The notes under the pieces are model-generated. The model was not told the origin of the DNA. It ran no database searches and was given only the letters and a program-made list of their open reading frames with translations. Below, one piece after another: positions 50,467-60,800 of a DNA stretch of 64,000 nucleotides (position 1 is the stretch's first letter; each line of letters begins with the position of its first letter). Source of the stretch: an uncultured Verrucomicrobiota bacterium. GTDB taxonomy: Bacteria > Verrucomicrobiota > Verrucomicrobiia > Limisphaerales > UBA9464. The position numbers and the translations under genes were made by a program. The stretch covers positions 1 to 64,000 of the forward strand of contig CAIXUG010000061.1 in NCBI GenBank assembly GCA_903922605.1, in the 5' to 3' direction.

Positions 50467-51159
50467 TTACGGCCGGATCGCCTGATAGACCGTCTTGGCC
50501 ATCAGCGCGGCGCCTTTGGCATCCGGGTGGATCTTGTCGGGGAACATTTCCGGGTGGCCGGTCAGCGCGTCATTGAGATCGATCAGGGGCACCTTGGACT
50601 TGTCGCAGGCTTCCTGCGTCGCCTCGATGACCTCGTCCAACGTCTTTGCATTGATGCCCCACTGGTCGCCATAGACGGGCACCGGCAGGCAGGCCCACAG
50701 CTTGGGCTTCGACTTGAGGCCTTTGAAATGGTCCACCAGAGCGCGGTAATCCTCGATGAACTTCTTCTTGCCCTTCCAGTTCTGCGGCTTGGTGTCGTTC
50801 GTGCCGAGCTTGATGATCACGACATCGGGCTGGAACTCCGTGGCGCCCTTGAACTCGTCAGTCGTCCAGTACGGCAGATCGCCGGCCTTGAGCAGGGTCG
50901 CCCCGCTGCGGCCGAAATTCCGCACGTCAAACCGGCTCCCCAGCATCTGGGCGAGCTGCGCCGGGTAGCTGTTGGTCTCGCGTCCCTCGATGCCTGCGCC
51001 GTAGGTGATGCTGTCACCCACGCAGGCAATGCGGATGACCGGATCACCGTTGCCCCGCTTCTGCTGGTAATCCTCAACCCGGATGTGTGGCAGTTCCTTG
51101 GTGCGGCAGCCGACGAGGAGCGCAAACAGGGCGAAAAGGACGAAAAGACGACGGTTCAT
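50467..51159 (-). CDS. SGNH/GDSL hydrolase lipoprotein
   Basis: Start ATG 51159 gives MNRRLFVLFALFALLVGC, a lipoprotein signal with Cys18. The 230-residue product has the SGNH blocks in order: block I CVGDSITYG (Ser50), block III LGTNDTKP (Asn121), and block V DKIHPD (Asp208, His211). It therefore likely cleaves an ester, such as an acetyl group on a polysaccharide, at the outer membrane or periplasm. GRSGATLL (about 83-90) supplies block II Gly. The exact substrate is open. A heptad hairpin begins 50 bases upstream of its start. Confidence 0.86.
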   Translation of the reverse strand: MNRRLFVLFALFALLVGCRTKELPHIRVEDYQQKRGNGDPVIRIACVGDSITYGAGIEGRETNSYPAQLAQMLGSRFDVRNFGRSGATLLKAGDLPYWTTDEFKGATEFQPDVVIIKLGTNDTKPQNWKGKKKFIEDYRALVDHFKGLKSKPKLWACLPVPVYGDQWGINAKTLDEVIEATQEACDKSKVPLIDLNDALTGHPEMFPDKIHPDAKGAALMAKTVYQAIRP

Positions 51160-51209
51160 GCGATAAATGTGAGGAACACTGTGGCGGAGGCGCAAGCGAA
51201 GGGAAACAA

Positions 51210-51310
51210 GGAAACTGCGAACGCCAAACAGCGAACAGCGCGCCCTCGAAACTTCGGATGCATTCGTCGATACACGGCTCGCTGTTCGCCGTTCTCAGTT
51301 CGCCGTTTCC
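51210..51310. repeat. Heptad-arm hairpin f (3' side of the alcohol dehydrogenase)
   Basis: Arm 51210-51240 is built of 7-mers GGAAACT, GCGAACG, CCAAACA, GCGAACA, GCG. The opposite arm 51280-51310 is its near reverse complement (GGAAACGGCGAACTGAGAAC when reverse-complemented). The 39-base loop, reverse-complemented, aligns with the loop of the hairpin at 52368 (shared GCCGTG and CCGAAG cores). The right arm overlaps the last codons and stop of the alcohol dehydrogenase. Confidence 0.85.
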
Positions 51311-52353
51311 CTCACGTCCACAAACGTCTTCACCGCCCGGTTGCCGGCGGCCATGGCGCGGAAAAGGTCCGGCAGTTCAGACAAGCTCGCCTCGCCATCC
51401 ACAAAGTCGGCCGCCCGGATCAGCCCGGTCTCGATCAGCTCCAGCGCCCGGCGGATCGTGCGCGGGGTGTGATGGAAACTCGCCCGCAGGATGAGGTTGG
51501 AATAGTGGATCAGCGTCGTGTCGAGCGACACGCTCGTGCCGCCGGGGCAGCCGCCGAAGAAGTTCACCCGCCCACCCTTGCGGACCAATGCCACCGCCGC
51601 CTCCCAGGCGGACGGCTTGCCCACCGCCTCGAACACAACGTCGAACTGCGCCGCCGGCAGGGACGCCTTCACCGCCGCCCCCAAATCCTCCCGCCCGGCC
51701 ATGTCCACGACCTGGGTGGCCCCCAGCCGCTGCGCCAACGCCAGCCGGGTGTCGCCGCGTCCTGCCACCGCCACCTCGCAGCCGGCATGTTTCGCCAGCG
51801 CGATGGCAAACAGGCCGATCGGCCCCGCCCCGAGCACCAACACCCGTTCACCCGCCACCAGCGCCAGGTCTTCGATGCCCTGAACCACACACGCGAGCGG
51901 CTCCGTCAAAGCGGCATCGCGGAAAGCGGTCGTCGGCTTCAGCCGCAGCAGGTTCTTTGTGGCGATCCGGGCCGGGATGACAATGGATTCTGCATAGGCG
52001 CCATTCAAAAAGAGCAGATCGTCGCAGAGATTGGACTGGTCGTGCCGGCAGTAAAAACATTCGCCGCACGGGGCCGAATTCGCCGCCACCACGCGATCCC
52101 CGACCGCCCATTCCTCGCTCCGCGCTCCCCGCTCCCCGCTCCGCACTTCCGTGATCACTCCGGCCAGTTCGTGCCCAAAGACGCAGGGGGGCGTGAGCAT
52201 CTTGGCGTGGTAGCCGCGCTTGAACACCTTGAGGTCCGTGCCGCAGGTCAGCGCCGCCTCGATGCGCACCCGTACTTCGCCCGGTACGAGCGGACGCTCG
52301 GCGACTTCCTCGACGCGGACATCTTCCCGACCGTGTAACACTGCGGCTTTCAC
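51295..52353 (-). CDS. Zinc-dependent medium-chain alcohol dehydrogenase
   Basis: The 352-residue product (GTG start 52353) is an MDR-family NAD(P)-dependent dehydrogenase, probably for a polyol or sugar alcohol. Zinc ligands are visible: catalytic Cys37 and His61 (CVFGHELAGVI), structural Cys96, Cys99, Cys102 and Cys110 (APCGECFYCRHDQSNLC). The nucleotide-binding VLVLGAGPIGLFAIALA follows. Residues 71-82 (RSGERGARSEE) form an insertion where relatives have a short loop, and it is encoded by a 7-bp repeat array at 52116-52150. The frame is preserved, so the enzyme may be functional. Upstream and downstream ends lie in hairpins at 52356 and 51210. A longer frame upstream (to 52539) runs through repeats and is rejected. 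Confidence 0.85.
   Translation of the reverse strand: MKAAVLHGREDVRVEEVAERPLVPGEVRVRIEAALTCGTDLKVFKRGYHAKMLTPPCVFGHELAGVITEVRSGERGARSEEWAVGDRVVAANSAPCGECFYCRHDQSNLCDDLLFLNGAYAESIVIPARIATKNLLRLKPTTAFRDAALTEPLACVVQGIEDLALVAGERVLVLGAGPIGLFAIALAKHAGCEVAVAGRGDTRLALAQRLGATQVVDMAGREDLGAAVKASLPAAQFDVVFEAVGKPSAWEAAVALVRKGGRVNFFGGCPGGTSVSLDTTLIHYSNLILRASFHHTPRTIRRALELIETGLIRAADFVDGEASLSELPDLFRAMAAGNRAVKTFVDVRETAN
52116..52150 (-). repeat. Intragenic heptad array in the alcohol dehydrogenase gene
   Basis: On the plus strand CGCTCCG, CGCTCCC, CGCTCCC, CGCTCCG run at 52116-52143, then a degenerate CACTTCC. In the coding direction these are GCGNGGA-type units and they encode the inserted residues near 69-81 of the dehydrogenase without breaking the frame. 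Confidence 0.75.
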
Positions 52354-52355
52354 GC

Positions 52356-52510
52356 GCGAACTGTGGAGGAAACCGCGAACGGAGAACAGCGAACAGCGTG
52401 CCGTGAATGAAAGGGCGGCCCCGAAGCACGGGATGCGCGCTGTTCGCTGTTCTCTGTTCGAAGTTCGCCATGCGCTGTTCGCTGTTCGCCGTTCGCGGTT
52501 TCTGTTTTCC
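52356..52510. repeat. Heptad-arm hairpin g (5' side of the alcohol dehydrogenase)
   Basis: Arm 52368-52398 (GGAAACC, GCGAACG, GAGAACA, GCGAACA, GCG) pairs almost perfectly with the distal right arm 52473-52510, whose reverse complement reads GAAACCGCGAACGGCGAACA. A second partial right arm (52437-52471) precedes it. The loop shares core words with the hairpin at 51210, in the opposite orientation. It occupies the gap between the dehydrogenase start (52353) and dedA (52522). Confidence 0.85.
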
Positions 52511-52521
52511 TGTCGGCGGCA

Positions 52522-53175
52522 ATGGATTTTCTCAAGCAAGCCCTCGAATTCGTCCTACATCTGCAGGACCACCTGAACCAGCTCCTCCAAAGCTACGGCG
52601 GGTGGTTCTACGGCCTGCTCTTCCTCGTCATCTTCGCCGAGACGGGACTCGTGGTGACGCCCTTTCTGCCGGGCGATTCGCTGCTCTTCGCGATCGGGGC
52701 GCTCGCCGCCGACAAGGCCAGCGGCCTCAGTCTCGCCACCTGCGCCGTCGTGATCGCAGCGGCCGCCTTCCTGGGCGACAACGTGAACTACTGGGTGGGT
52801 AAGCTCGCGGGCAAAGCCCTCGTGAAGCGCTTCCCCAATCTTATCAAGCCGGCGCATCTCGACCGCACGCACGCCTTCTTCGAACGCTACGGCGGCAAGA
52901 CCATCCTCATGGCGCGCTTCGTGCCGATCGTGCGGACGTTCACCCCGTTTGTGGCCGGCATGGGCGCGATGAACTATGGGCGCTTCCTCGGCTACAGCGT
53001 CACCGCCACGCTGCTGTGGGTCGGTCTCGTGCTGCCGGCGGGTTACTTCTTCGGCAACATCCCGGCCATCAAGAAGCACTTCGAGTTGGTCGTGCTCGGC
53101 ATCATCTTCGTGTCGTGCCTGCCGATGGTGATCGAACTGTGGCGGGCGAAGCGGGCGGTTGGGAAGCGCGGTTGA
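52522..53175 (+). CDS. DedA-family membrane protein
   Basis: The 217-residue product has the DedA (SNARE-associated) signature: FAETGLVVTPFLPGDSLLFAIGAL at residues 40-63, then GDNVNYWVGKLAGK, and the conserved GGKTILMARFVPIVRTFTPFVAGMGAM (about 124-150) with the required Arg/Pro/Gly pattern. About four to five membrane-associated helices are present. DedA proteins are inner-membrane lipid scramblase or transporter-like proteins (undecaprenyl phosphate or PE recycling in characterised members) supporting envelope integrity. The stop at 53175 falls at the first base of hairpin h. Confidence 0.88.
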   Translation: MDFLKQALEFVLHLQDHLNQLLQSYGGWFYGLLFLVIFAETGLVVTPFLPGDSLLFAIGALAADKASGLSLATCAVVIAAAAFLGDNVNYWVGKLAGKALVKRFPNLIKPAHLDRTHAFFERYGGKTILMARFVPIVRTFTPFVAGMGAMNYGRFLGYSVTATLLWVGLVLPAGYFFGNIPAIKKHFELVVLGIIFVSCLPMVIELWRAKRAVGKRG

Positions 53176-53290
53176 ACAACAAAGGAACAAAGAAACAAAG
53201 GAAAACAGCGAGAACCCCAGTTAAGAAAGGACCTCCCGGTTAACCGTTCACCCTGCCAATCTTCCTTGGTTCCTTCGTTTCTTTGTTGTT
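53175..53290. repeat. Purine-rich hairpin h between dedA and the BCP peroxiredoxin
   Basis: Left arm AACAACAAAGGAACAAAGAA (53175-53203 region) is made of 7-8-base words such as AACAAAG and GAACAAAG. Right arm TTCCTTCGTTTCTTTGTTGT (53262-53290 region) is its near reverse complement. The roughly 58-base interior contains GGTTAACC. Same architecture as hairpins f and g but with different words. Confidence 0.8.
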
Positions 53291-53303
53291 ATTCCACTTT
53301 CTC

Positions 53304-53777
53304 ATGCCGAAAGAACCCACGCTCTCGTTGAAGCCGGGCGATCCCGCTCCGGACTTCAGTGCTACGGCCACCGATGGTTCGACCATCACGCTGGCCGCGC
53401 TGAAGGGAAAACCGGTCATCCTCTATTTCTACCCGCGCGACGACACTCCGGGCTGCACCAAGGAGGCCTGCGCCTTTCGCGATGCCTACGCCGACTTCCG
53501 CCAGAAAGGCGCGGTCGTGCTGGGAGTCAGCACGGACCCGGTGAAGGCTCATGTGAAGTTCACGGAGAAGTTCAAGCTCCCCTTCCCCCTGCTCGCCGAC
53601 GAGGACAAGGCGATCGTCACCGCCTACGGAGTGTATGGGGAAAAGAGCTTCATGGGGCGCAAGTTCATGGGCACCCATCGCGTCACCTTCCTCATCGGTG
53701 CGGACGGCCGGATCAAACATATCTGGCCCACAGTGAAACCGGAGGAGCATGCGGCGGAAGTGCTGGCGGCGGTTTGA
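53304..53777 (+). CDS. bcp: Peroxiredoxin, BCP/PrxQ type
   Basis: The 157-residue thioredoxin-fold protein reduces H2O2 and organic hydroperoxides. DFSATATDGSTITLAALKGKPVILYFYPRDDTPGCTKEAC carries peroxidatic Cys51 and Cys56 (two-Cys PrxQ spacing), preceded by the P-x-x-T-P-G-C-T motif. No signal peptide, so cytoplasmic. ATG 53304 lies 14 bases after hairpin h. A second peroxiredoxin of another subtype follows at 54258. Confidence 0.9.
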   Translation: MPKEPTLSLKPGDPAPDFSATATDGSTITLAALKGKPVILYFYPRDDTPGCTKEACAFRDAYADFRQKGAVVLGVSTDPVKAHVKFTEKFKLPFPLLADEDKAIVTAYGVYGEKSFMGRKFMGTHRVTFLIGADGRIKHIWPTVKPEEHAAEVLAAV

Positions 53778-53810
53778 ACGCTCGACCCGGCTAGAACAAC
53801 CGGCTAATCA

Positions 53811-54161
53811 ATGAAGGAAGTTATGGCTGGTCCAAACGACACGAAGTCAGTGCGTCTCGCCTGGTGGAAACGAATCCTGCTTCTGTTCCTCGGCGCCATT
53901 GCCGGTTTTCCCGCGAGTTGGGTAGCAGTTCAATCGTGGGCGGAGATGTTTCAGACCAGCGGGAGGAATTGCCCGGAAGGATGGCTTGGGGTCGCAATTG
54001 GCACCGGGCTCCTGATCACGGGAATCGCGTTTCAATTTGGAAGGGAATTGGAATACAAAGTATCCGGGGCACTATTGGCCGGATTTGGAACCGGATTTAT
54101 CCTGCCCGCCGGGTTCATGATATTCCTGACAAAGGTTATGTCTGCTTTGCCATCCTGCTGA
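53811..54161 (+). CDS. Hypothetical small membrane protein (116 aa)
   Basis: The product has three hydrophobic helices (RILLLFLGAIAGFPASWVA; GVAIGTGLLITGIAF; SGALLAGFGTGFILPAGFMIFL). I do not recognise the family. An AAGGAAG purine run lies in the first codons before an in-frame ATG at 53823, so 53823 may be the true start. Lower GC than the two flanking peroxiredoxin genes, so possibly an insertion. Confidence 0.5.
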   Translation: MKEVMAGPNDTKSVRLAWWKRILLLFLGAIAGFPASWVAVQSWAEMFQTSGRNCPEGWLGVAIGTGLLITGIAFQFGRELEYKVSGALLAGFGTGFILPAGFMIFLTKVMSALPSC

Positions 54162-54257
54162 TTGCCGAAATGTCCGAGGCACCCTCCGTTTGACAGTCTC
54201 CCGCCCGCACGCTAAGTCTCACGCGCTCGCGAACCGAAACATTTAACACGACACACC

Positions 54258-54737
54258 ATGCCCATCGCCGTTGGAACCAAAGCCCCCGATTTCACCCTCA
54301 AGTCCAAGTCCGCCGCCGGGCTGGCCGACGTGAAGCTCTCCGCCAATTTTGGCAGCAAGAACACCGTGCTGCTCTTCTTCCCGCTCGCCTTCACCGGCGT
54401 CTGCACGCAGGAGATGTGCGACATCACCTCCGGCCTCGGAGCCTACGCCGCGCTGAACGCCGACGTGATCGCCGTGAGCGTGGACAGCCCCTTCGCGCAG
54501 GAGGCCTGGGCCACCGCCAACAAGATCACGATCAAGATCGCCAGCGACCTGAACAAGACGGCGACCGACGCCTACGGCGTGCGCTTTCCGATGCTCGCCG
54601 GCGTGGGTGACACGGCCGCCCGGGCGGCCTTCGTCATCGACAAGGCCGGCACCGTGCAATACGCCGAGCAGACCCCGACCCCGAAGGACCTGCCCAACTT
54701 CGAGGCGATCAAGGCCGTGCTGGCCAAGCTGCAGTAA
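54258..54737 (+). CDS. Peroxiredoxin, AhpE/redoxin-like
   Basis: The 159-residue peroxiredoxin starts MPIAVGTKAPDFTLKSK and carries Cys49 in FFPLAFTGVCTQEMC with Cys54 five residues later. VCTQEMC is the atypical T-G-V-C-T motif seen in AhpE-like or 'redoxin' proteins. It reduces peroxides with a thiol partner. It is cytoplasmic and ends shortly before a strong terminator (54764). ATG 54258 follows an ACC context without a strong ribosome binding site. Confidence 0.87.
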   Translation: MPIAVGTKAPDFTLKSKSAAGLADVKLSANFGSKNTVLLFFPLAFTGVCTQEMCDITSGLGAYAALNADVIAVSVDSPFAQEAWATANKITIKIASDLNKTATDAYGVRFPMLAGVGDTAARAAFVIDKAGTVQYAEQTPTPKDLPNFEAIKAVLAKLQ

Positions 54738-54763
54738 TTTCCAGCCACCGTTTTTCTCAGATG

Positions 54764-54800
54764 CGGCGTGACGGATTAACCGTCACGCCGTTTTCTTTTT
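54764..54800 (+). terminator. Intrinsic terminator after the redoxin gene
   Basis: Perfect 11-bp stem CGGCGTGACGG/CCGTCACGCCG with loop ATTAA, followed by TTTTCTTTTT (54791-54800). It is 26 bases after the stop at 54737. Confidence 0.92.
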
Positions 54801-54826
54801 GCCCTGCCCCCTGACCGGTCTGGAAA

Positions 54827-54862
54827 CAAAAAACACCGCCATCCCTTGCCGGATGGCGGTGT
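54827..54862 (-). terminator. Intrinsic terminator of the 2050-residue gene
   Basis: On the minus strand a 12-bp stem (ACACCGCCATCC/GGATGGCGGTGT, 6-base loop) is followed by a T-tract (plus-strand A-run 54827-54833). It ends the convergent giant gene (stop 54893), back to back with the terminator at 54764. Confidence 0.88.
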
Positions 54863-54892
54863 CTGAAAAACTGCGGCGGTCACTGCCGAACG

Positions 54893-57800
54893 CTATGGCA
54901 GCTTGAGGTGGAAGTAGGCTGCGGACGCACTCAGAGGCAGCACCACGGTGTTCTGCCCATTGGCCACCGTCGGCGTCACCATCACCGCCGTCCAGCTGCC
55001 GCCCAGACTGTCCGTGGTCTCCAACGAGGCTCCCGTCAGGCTGGCCGGCCACGTCAGATCGATCGCCGGTCCATCGGGGGTGGTGACCGGCCGGACACTG
55101 ACCGTGGGTTCACCGGGCTCGCACTTGCCCTCGGCTCCGGCCAGATAAATGGCGGTGATCTCGGGGTCGCTCAGCGCCCGGGAATAGTAGCTGAATTCGT
55201 CAATCAGACCGTTGAAATAGTTCTGGTAAGGGAAGATCGGGGCGGTGCCGGTATATGCGAGCACCCCGAGCCTTAGCGGCTCGGCATTCAGCGCCGGCCC
55301 CGACGGGAGTCCCGTGATGCGACGTGTGACCATCCCATTGACGTAAACCGTCACGGTGTCGGCCGTCAGCGTGAGCGCAATGTGAGTCCACCGGTTCAGC
55401 GGAACCGCTGCGTTTCCGTCCATCCATGGCGCATATACATCGCCGCCGCTGTTGGTGGCGCCGAAGGCAAATGCCAGATTGCCCTGGGGAATGGCGGTGG
55501 CCGCAAAGTTGAGCGGCCCTTTGATCCCCAGGCTGAACTGGGCATAGGTGCTGTACGCAATGGTCGGCGCTCTACCTTCGATCTGTGTGGCAACCGTGAG
55601 GGTTTTGCTCGCAATCATGTCGATCACGTTGTGAAGGGAGGTGGGATACACCCAGGCTTCGACGGTCAAGTTGGTCCAGTCCAGGTCCGCCGAGTCGGGA
55701 ATGGCCACCATGCCGGCCCCATTGAAGCTGATCGCCTGTCCCACCCTTCCCGGCACGTACCCCACGCCCATGCTACTGGAGGAATGGCCCAAAGCATCAT
55801 CGGCGTTCCCCTCACCTCGCAACCACACTGACAGGCCATCCGGAGAAGCAACGCACGCCGGCGGCGTCACGCTGAACGACGCACCCTGCCACGATACGGG
55901 AAGCGGTTCCGCCAAGGAGCTCGCCACCTCCCGGACCACCGGAGCATCACCAAAGGCGAGAGCCGCCGAGGTGCCAACTCCCCCGATTGCAATAAACCGG
56001 AGCCGGGCAATCTCGACCGGACCGGCCGGGAATCTGGACCCCGCATTGAGGGCCACGACCACACCGGCCTTGCCCTCTTGTGCCGACCGGGCATTGGCCA
56101 GCACGCTGCCCTGCGGACCACCCGCCCCCATGACCGCACCGACAAACGAGAGTTCGGCCGGATTATATTCCACGCTGAAGCCGACCGCGTTTTCCTCGCC
56201 GGAAGCGGTGAACAGAACCGGGATTTCCCGAATCTCTCCCACTGCCAGGGTCGCCGCCCCCAGGCGGCTCACCCGCTCGGTTGACGGCGGTGCCGGCATG
56301 AACGTCAGCGGGACGGTCGGGCCTGCGGCCAGGCCGGGGAGGTCACGCCCCGCGGCAAAACGCATGGCCTGCACCCAGTCACTGACACTGAGCACGCCAT
56401 CGCCGGAAGTGCCCAACGGGGCACAGTCCGCCCGTTGGAAAATCAGGCCGGGTGAAAGGTCATCCAGGCCGGCCACATAGCGGCCCACCTGCGCCGCGTC
56501 CGCCCCGGCCACCAGTTGGTCCCCTCCCGGCAGCGGGATCACATCGCCTTCCAAAGCCGGAGCAGCAATCGCCACCAATCCATTGACCCAAGTGGCCGGA
56601 AGCGCACCACCGGCGAGGTCGGAAAGCTTTTGCGCCGTGGGGCTGCCGACGAAGGTGACCGAAGTTGTGAGACTCACCGTCACCGGGGCAGCGCCAAAAC
56701 GCAGTTTTAGCACCTCATTCGTCCCCTCGGCCAGGGTGGTGCCGACAGGGAGTGTCAGACTGATCCCGAGGACGCCTTGGGAGGCCTTGGTCGTGTCCAC
56801 CTGAATCTGGCCATTCGCCACATCCGTTCCCAGGCTGGTGTCAAGGTAGGTCAGTCGGTTGGTGTCGAACTGGAGGCTGAAATTGAGCGCATTTTCAAGG
56901 CCGCTGCAAATCAGCTGGATCGGAACCACGAGGTTTTGCTGAGCCTGGCCGCTCGCATTCACGACGGTCACAGTGGCCGGCAGCGGGATGACTTTCAGGT
57001 CGGCCGTGACGAACGGGGCACATCCCGCGACATTGCACACGGTCACCCCATAGGTGCCGGCATCGGCCAGATCTTGGGGAGATACGGTCAGCGTCGCGTT
57101 GGTGGCATCAGGAATGTCGGCGCCTTTGAATTTCCACTGGTACGTCAACGGGGCGGTTCCTGTCGCCGCCACGCTGAAAGTGGCGGCGGTTCCCACCTGG
57201 ACGGCCTGATTGGTGGGCGCAGCCAGGATGCTGGGAGGCACCGCCGGGATGCACTTGCCCGCCCCGCCGGCGTGATAGATGGAGGCGATCTCGGCATCCG
57301 TCAGCGCCCGGGAATAATAGCTGAACTCGTCGATATGGCCGTTAAAGCGGTCCTGAGGGGCGTCGACGATGTAGGCAGAGTCACGGGAGCCGATCCGCAA
57401 CGGCCCCGGGCTCATGATCGGCGATCTGGTGGAACTGTTGTGGAACGTCACCACGCCGTTCACGTAAACCCTGATGGTGCCACCGCCCAGAGTCAGCGCC
57501 ACATGCGACCACTGATTGAGCGGAATCGCCGCCTTCGCATCGGCGTAGCTGCCAAAGCTGGACGGCACTCCCGTTATTCCGCTGACAAAAAACATCAGAT
57601 TACCCAGAGGGATCGTGTTGGGGATGGAACTGAGCGGCCCTTTGATGCCCAGCAGGAACTGGATGTCGGTGGCACCGTGAGGATATGTTTCCTTGGTGAC
57701 AATGGTTTCCACCGAGCCGTCTAACACGGTTGGAAAAACCCACGCCTCGACCGTGAAGCTCACCTGGTCCAAGTCGGGCGAGTCGGGAATGGACACCTCG

Positions 57801-60800
57801 CTGGTTTTCCCGTCGAAATCGAACGCCTGATTCACCCGCCCGGGAACGTAGCCGGGGCCGCTGTAGGTGACGGAATGTGAGAGGAAATCATTGGTGTTCC
57901 CATCGCCAGGCAGCCATACGACCAGCCCGTCGGAGGGGATGGGGGCGCACGGACCGAGTATTTCGACGGACACTTCCGCCTGATTGTCCACCAGCAGCAG
58001 GTCGGCTCCCGTCCGGGTGATTTGACCGTCGAAGACCAGCGTTGCCAGGGTGTTGGCATGTCCCGTTACGGAAACCACGGCGGTGTCTCCCGGCAGCAGC
58101 GTGCCCAGACTGTTGGTCAGCGTGGTCTCCGTGAGGTTGTTTCCCCCCTGGGTGGCGGTGTTCCCAACCAAGGTCAGGCCGGCGGGCAGATTGGCGTTCA
58201 AAACCACATTCCGGGCCACGTCGAGACCGGCATTGAACACGGAATAGGTGACGGTGAAGTCCGCACAGGGAAGCACCGCCGGGGGAGCCTCCACTTCCAG
58301 GACAATGTTTTCCGCGCGCTTGCCGGCGTTTTGCGCCCCGTAGATCGCGCCAATCTCCGCACCGGAAAGAGCCCGCTGGTAGAGGCTGGCCTCGTCAATC
58401 AGGCCCCAGAAGGTATAATTGGCGCCTTCAAACGTCGTCCCCAGCGAACCGATGGCGAATGGGGTGGTGAACGTGAATGTGGCGTCGTAATTGGCCGAGC
58501 CGGCGGGGTTTCCATCCACGTAGAAGTTCACGTTGGCGCCCTGCCGGGTCACCGCCACGTGATGCCAGAGAGTGTCGGCCACCTTCGCGGTCGAGGACAC
58601 CTTGGAAACCCCCACTTTGCCAAAGGACAACTGGCCGGTCGACTCTAGGGCCAACGAGTAACTGCCGCTCGCACCCGCGAAAATCGCCCCCGCCGTCGTC
58701 CCCGATTGTGAAATCGCCGTGGCGTTGGCCCGTTTGACCCACGCCTCAATGGTCAGATCCTGCTGCTGAAAGATGGCCGGGCTGCCGACCCGAACGCCGA
58801 TCAGACTGCCTACAAAACTGAACGCCTGCCCGACAAAGCCGGGCACAAATGAGGCACCCGCAATATAGGTGCTGGGCGCATTGGTGATTCCATTCCGGAA
58901 AACATCCTGGTTGTCTCCCTCGGCCCGCCACCAGCCCACGATCCCGTCGGGCACGGCACTGCCGATCGACACCACCGTGGATACAGTCACTGGCGGGAAA
59001 TCAGACGCCGTCCCACCGTCCGGGGTGATCTGTCCCTGAAAGGTCAGGCTAGCCGGAGCGTTGCCATTGCCCGTCAGCGTGAGCGCCAGGGTGGCTCCGG
59101 GCGGCAGGCTCGCCACCGTGTTTTGGACCGTGCCCGCACCGGTGGTGACGGAACCGAACGAGGCGGTGCCGGAGACCAGATGGTAGTCGGAGGGCAGGCT
59201 GACCGTCAGCACCAGGTTCGTAGCCGGCTTGCTTCCCAGATTTTTCAAGGAGCAGACCACCTTGAAGTCGGTCCCCCCGGCCACGATTTGGGGCGCGGCA
59301 CTTTGATAGCCGCCCAGCAGGTTCTCCGGGCTTTTACCCGCGGCTCCAGCCTCGTAAATATCGGCGATTTCCAAGCCGAAAAGCGCGCGGTTGTAGAGCG
59401 TGAGTTCGTCGATCTCACCCCAGAACGTGGAACTGGCCCCGTCGCCGGAACCGAAGGGAGCGCCGAGCGAGCCCACGGCGAAAGGCGTTTCGAACGTGAA
59501 GGTCTCATTGTAGGAACCCGAACCAGCGTCGGCACCATCGATGAAGAAGTGCACATCCGACCCGTTCTTGGTGACCGCCACGTGATGCCAGCCCGTGTCG
59601 GTTACCCTGGCCGTGCTGGAGATCCTGCTCACCGCGACCTTGGAAAGCGAAAGCTGTCCGGCCCCCTCGAGCAGCAGGGCGTAACTGTAGACACCACCGC
59701 CGAAAATGGTCCCCACCGAAAACGGGTGCGACGCCGAATTCGTGCTATATCGCCGGATCCACGCCTCGATGGTGAAATTTTGGCGGCGAAACACCGGCGG
59801 ATTGCCAACCACCACACCGGGCAGATCATTCGTCAGTTCAAAGGCCTGTCCCACATGCCCCGGAGCAAAGCCAACTCCGGTGGCGGCGGCGGCACCCCCG
59901 TTGTCCGCAGAATCCAGATAGTTTCCCTCGGCCCGCCACCAGCCCACGATCCCCGCCGGAGTGCTCGTATCCGGCCTGAGTACGAAGACGGTCACCTCCA
60001 CCGAGCCGTCGTGGGGCTTGGGTTCCGCTCCGTTGCGGCTCACCTGACCATGAAAGAGCAGGGACGAAGGGGTATCGGCGTGCCCCGTGAGGGTAAGGGT
60101 GACAGTTTCACCAGCCGGGATGAGGGCCACCGTATGCTTCACCGAACCGGCACTGATGAGATCCGAGCCCGCGGAGGAGGTGTGGTTCACGAGCGTGTAG
60201 CCGGCCGGGAGGCTGACGTCGAACAGGACGTTCGTGGCCGGGTCAGAGTTCTCATTTCTGACGGAAAATCGCGTCATGAAATCCGCTCCGGCCCGTACCG
60301 CCGGCGGCGCAGCCACCTGCACCGTGGTAATTTCAGCCTTTTTCCCGGCCGCACCGGCCCCGTAAATCGCCCCGATTTCGGCACCGCTCAGCGCCCGGTT
60401 GTACAGGCCCACCTCGTCAATAAGACCCAAGAAAGTGTAGTAATATGGCAAAAACGGCGTGCCCAACGACCCGATGGCGAAAGGCGTGCCGAACTCGAAA
60501 ACGGCGGCGTAAGTGGCCGTGCCGGCCGCGGCGCCATCGAGGTAAAAGCTGACGTTCGCCCCCTCTCGGGTTACCGCCACATGATGCCAGTTGGTGTCCT
60601 TGACCGTGGTCGTGCTGTAAACATTGGACAGCGCCACCTTGCCGAAAACCAACTGTCCATTGGGCAGGATGGAGAGGGAATAGCTGCCGGCCCCGCCACC
60701 AAAGATTCCGGCTGCCGGCGAGCCCTGCGAAACTTGACTGGCATCGGCCCGCTTGATCCAGGCCTCAACCGTGAGGTTCTGAAGCTGGAAGGCTGTCGGG

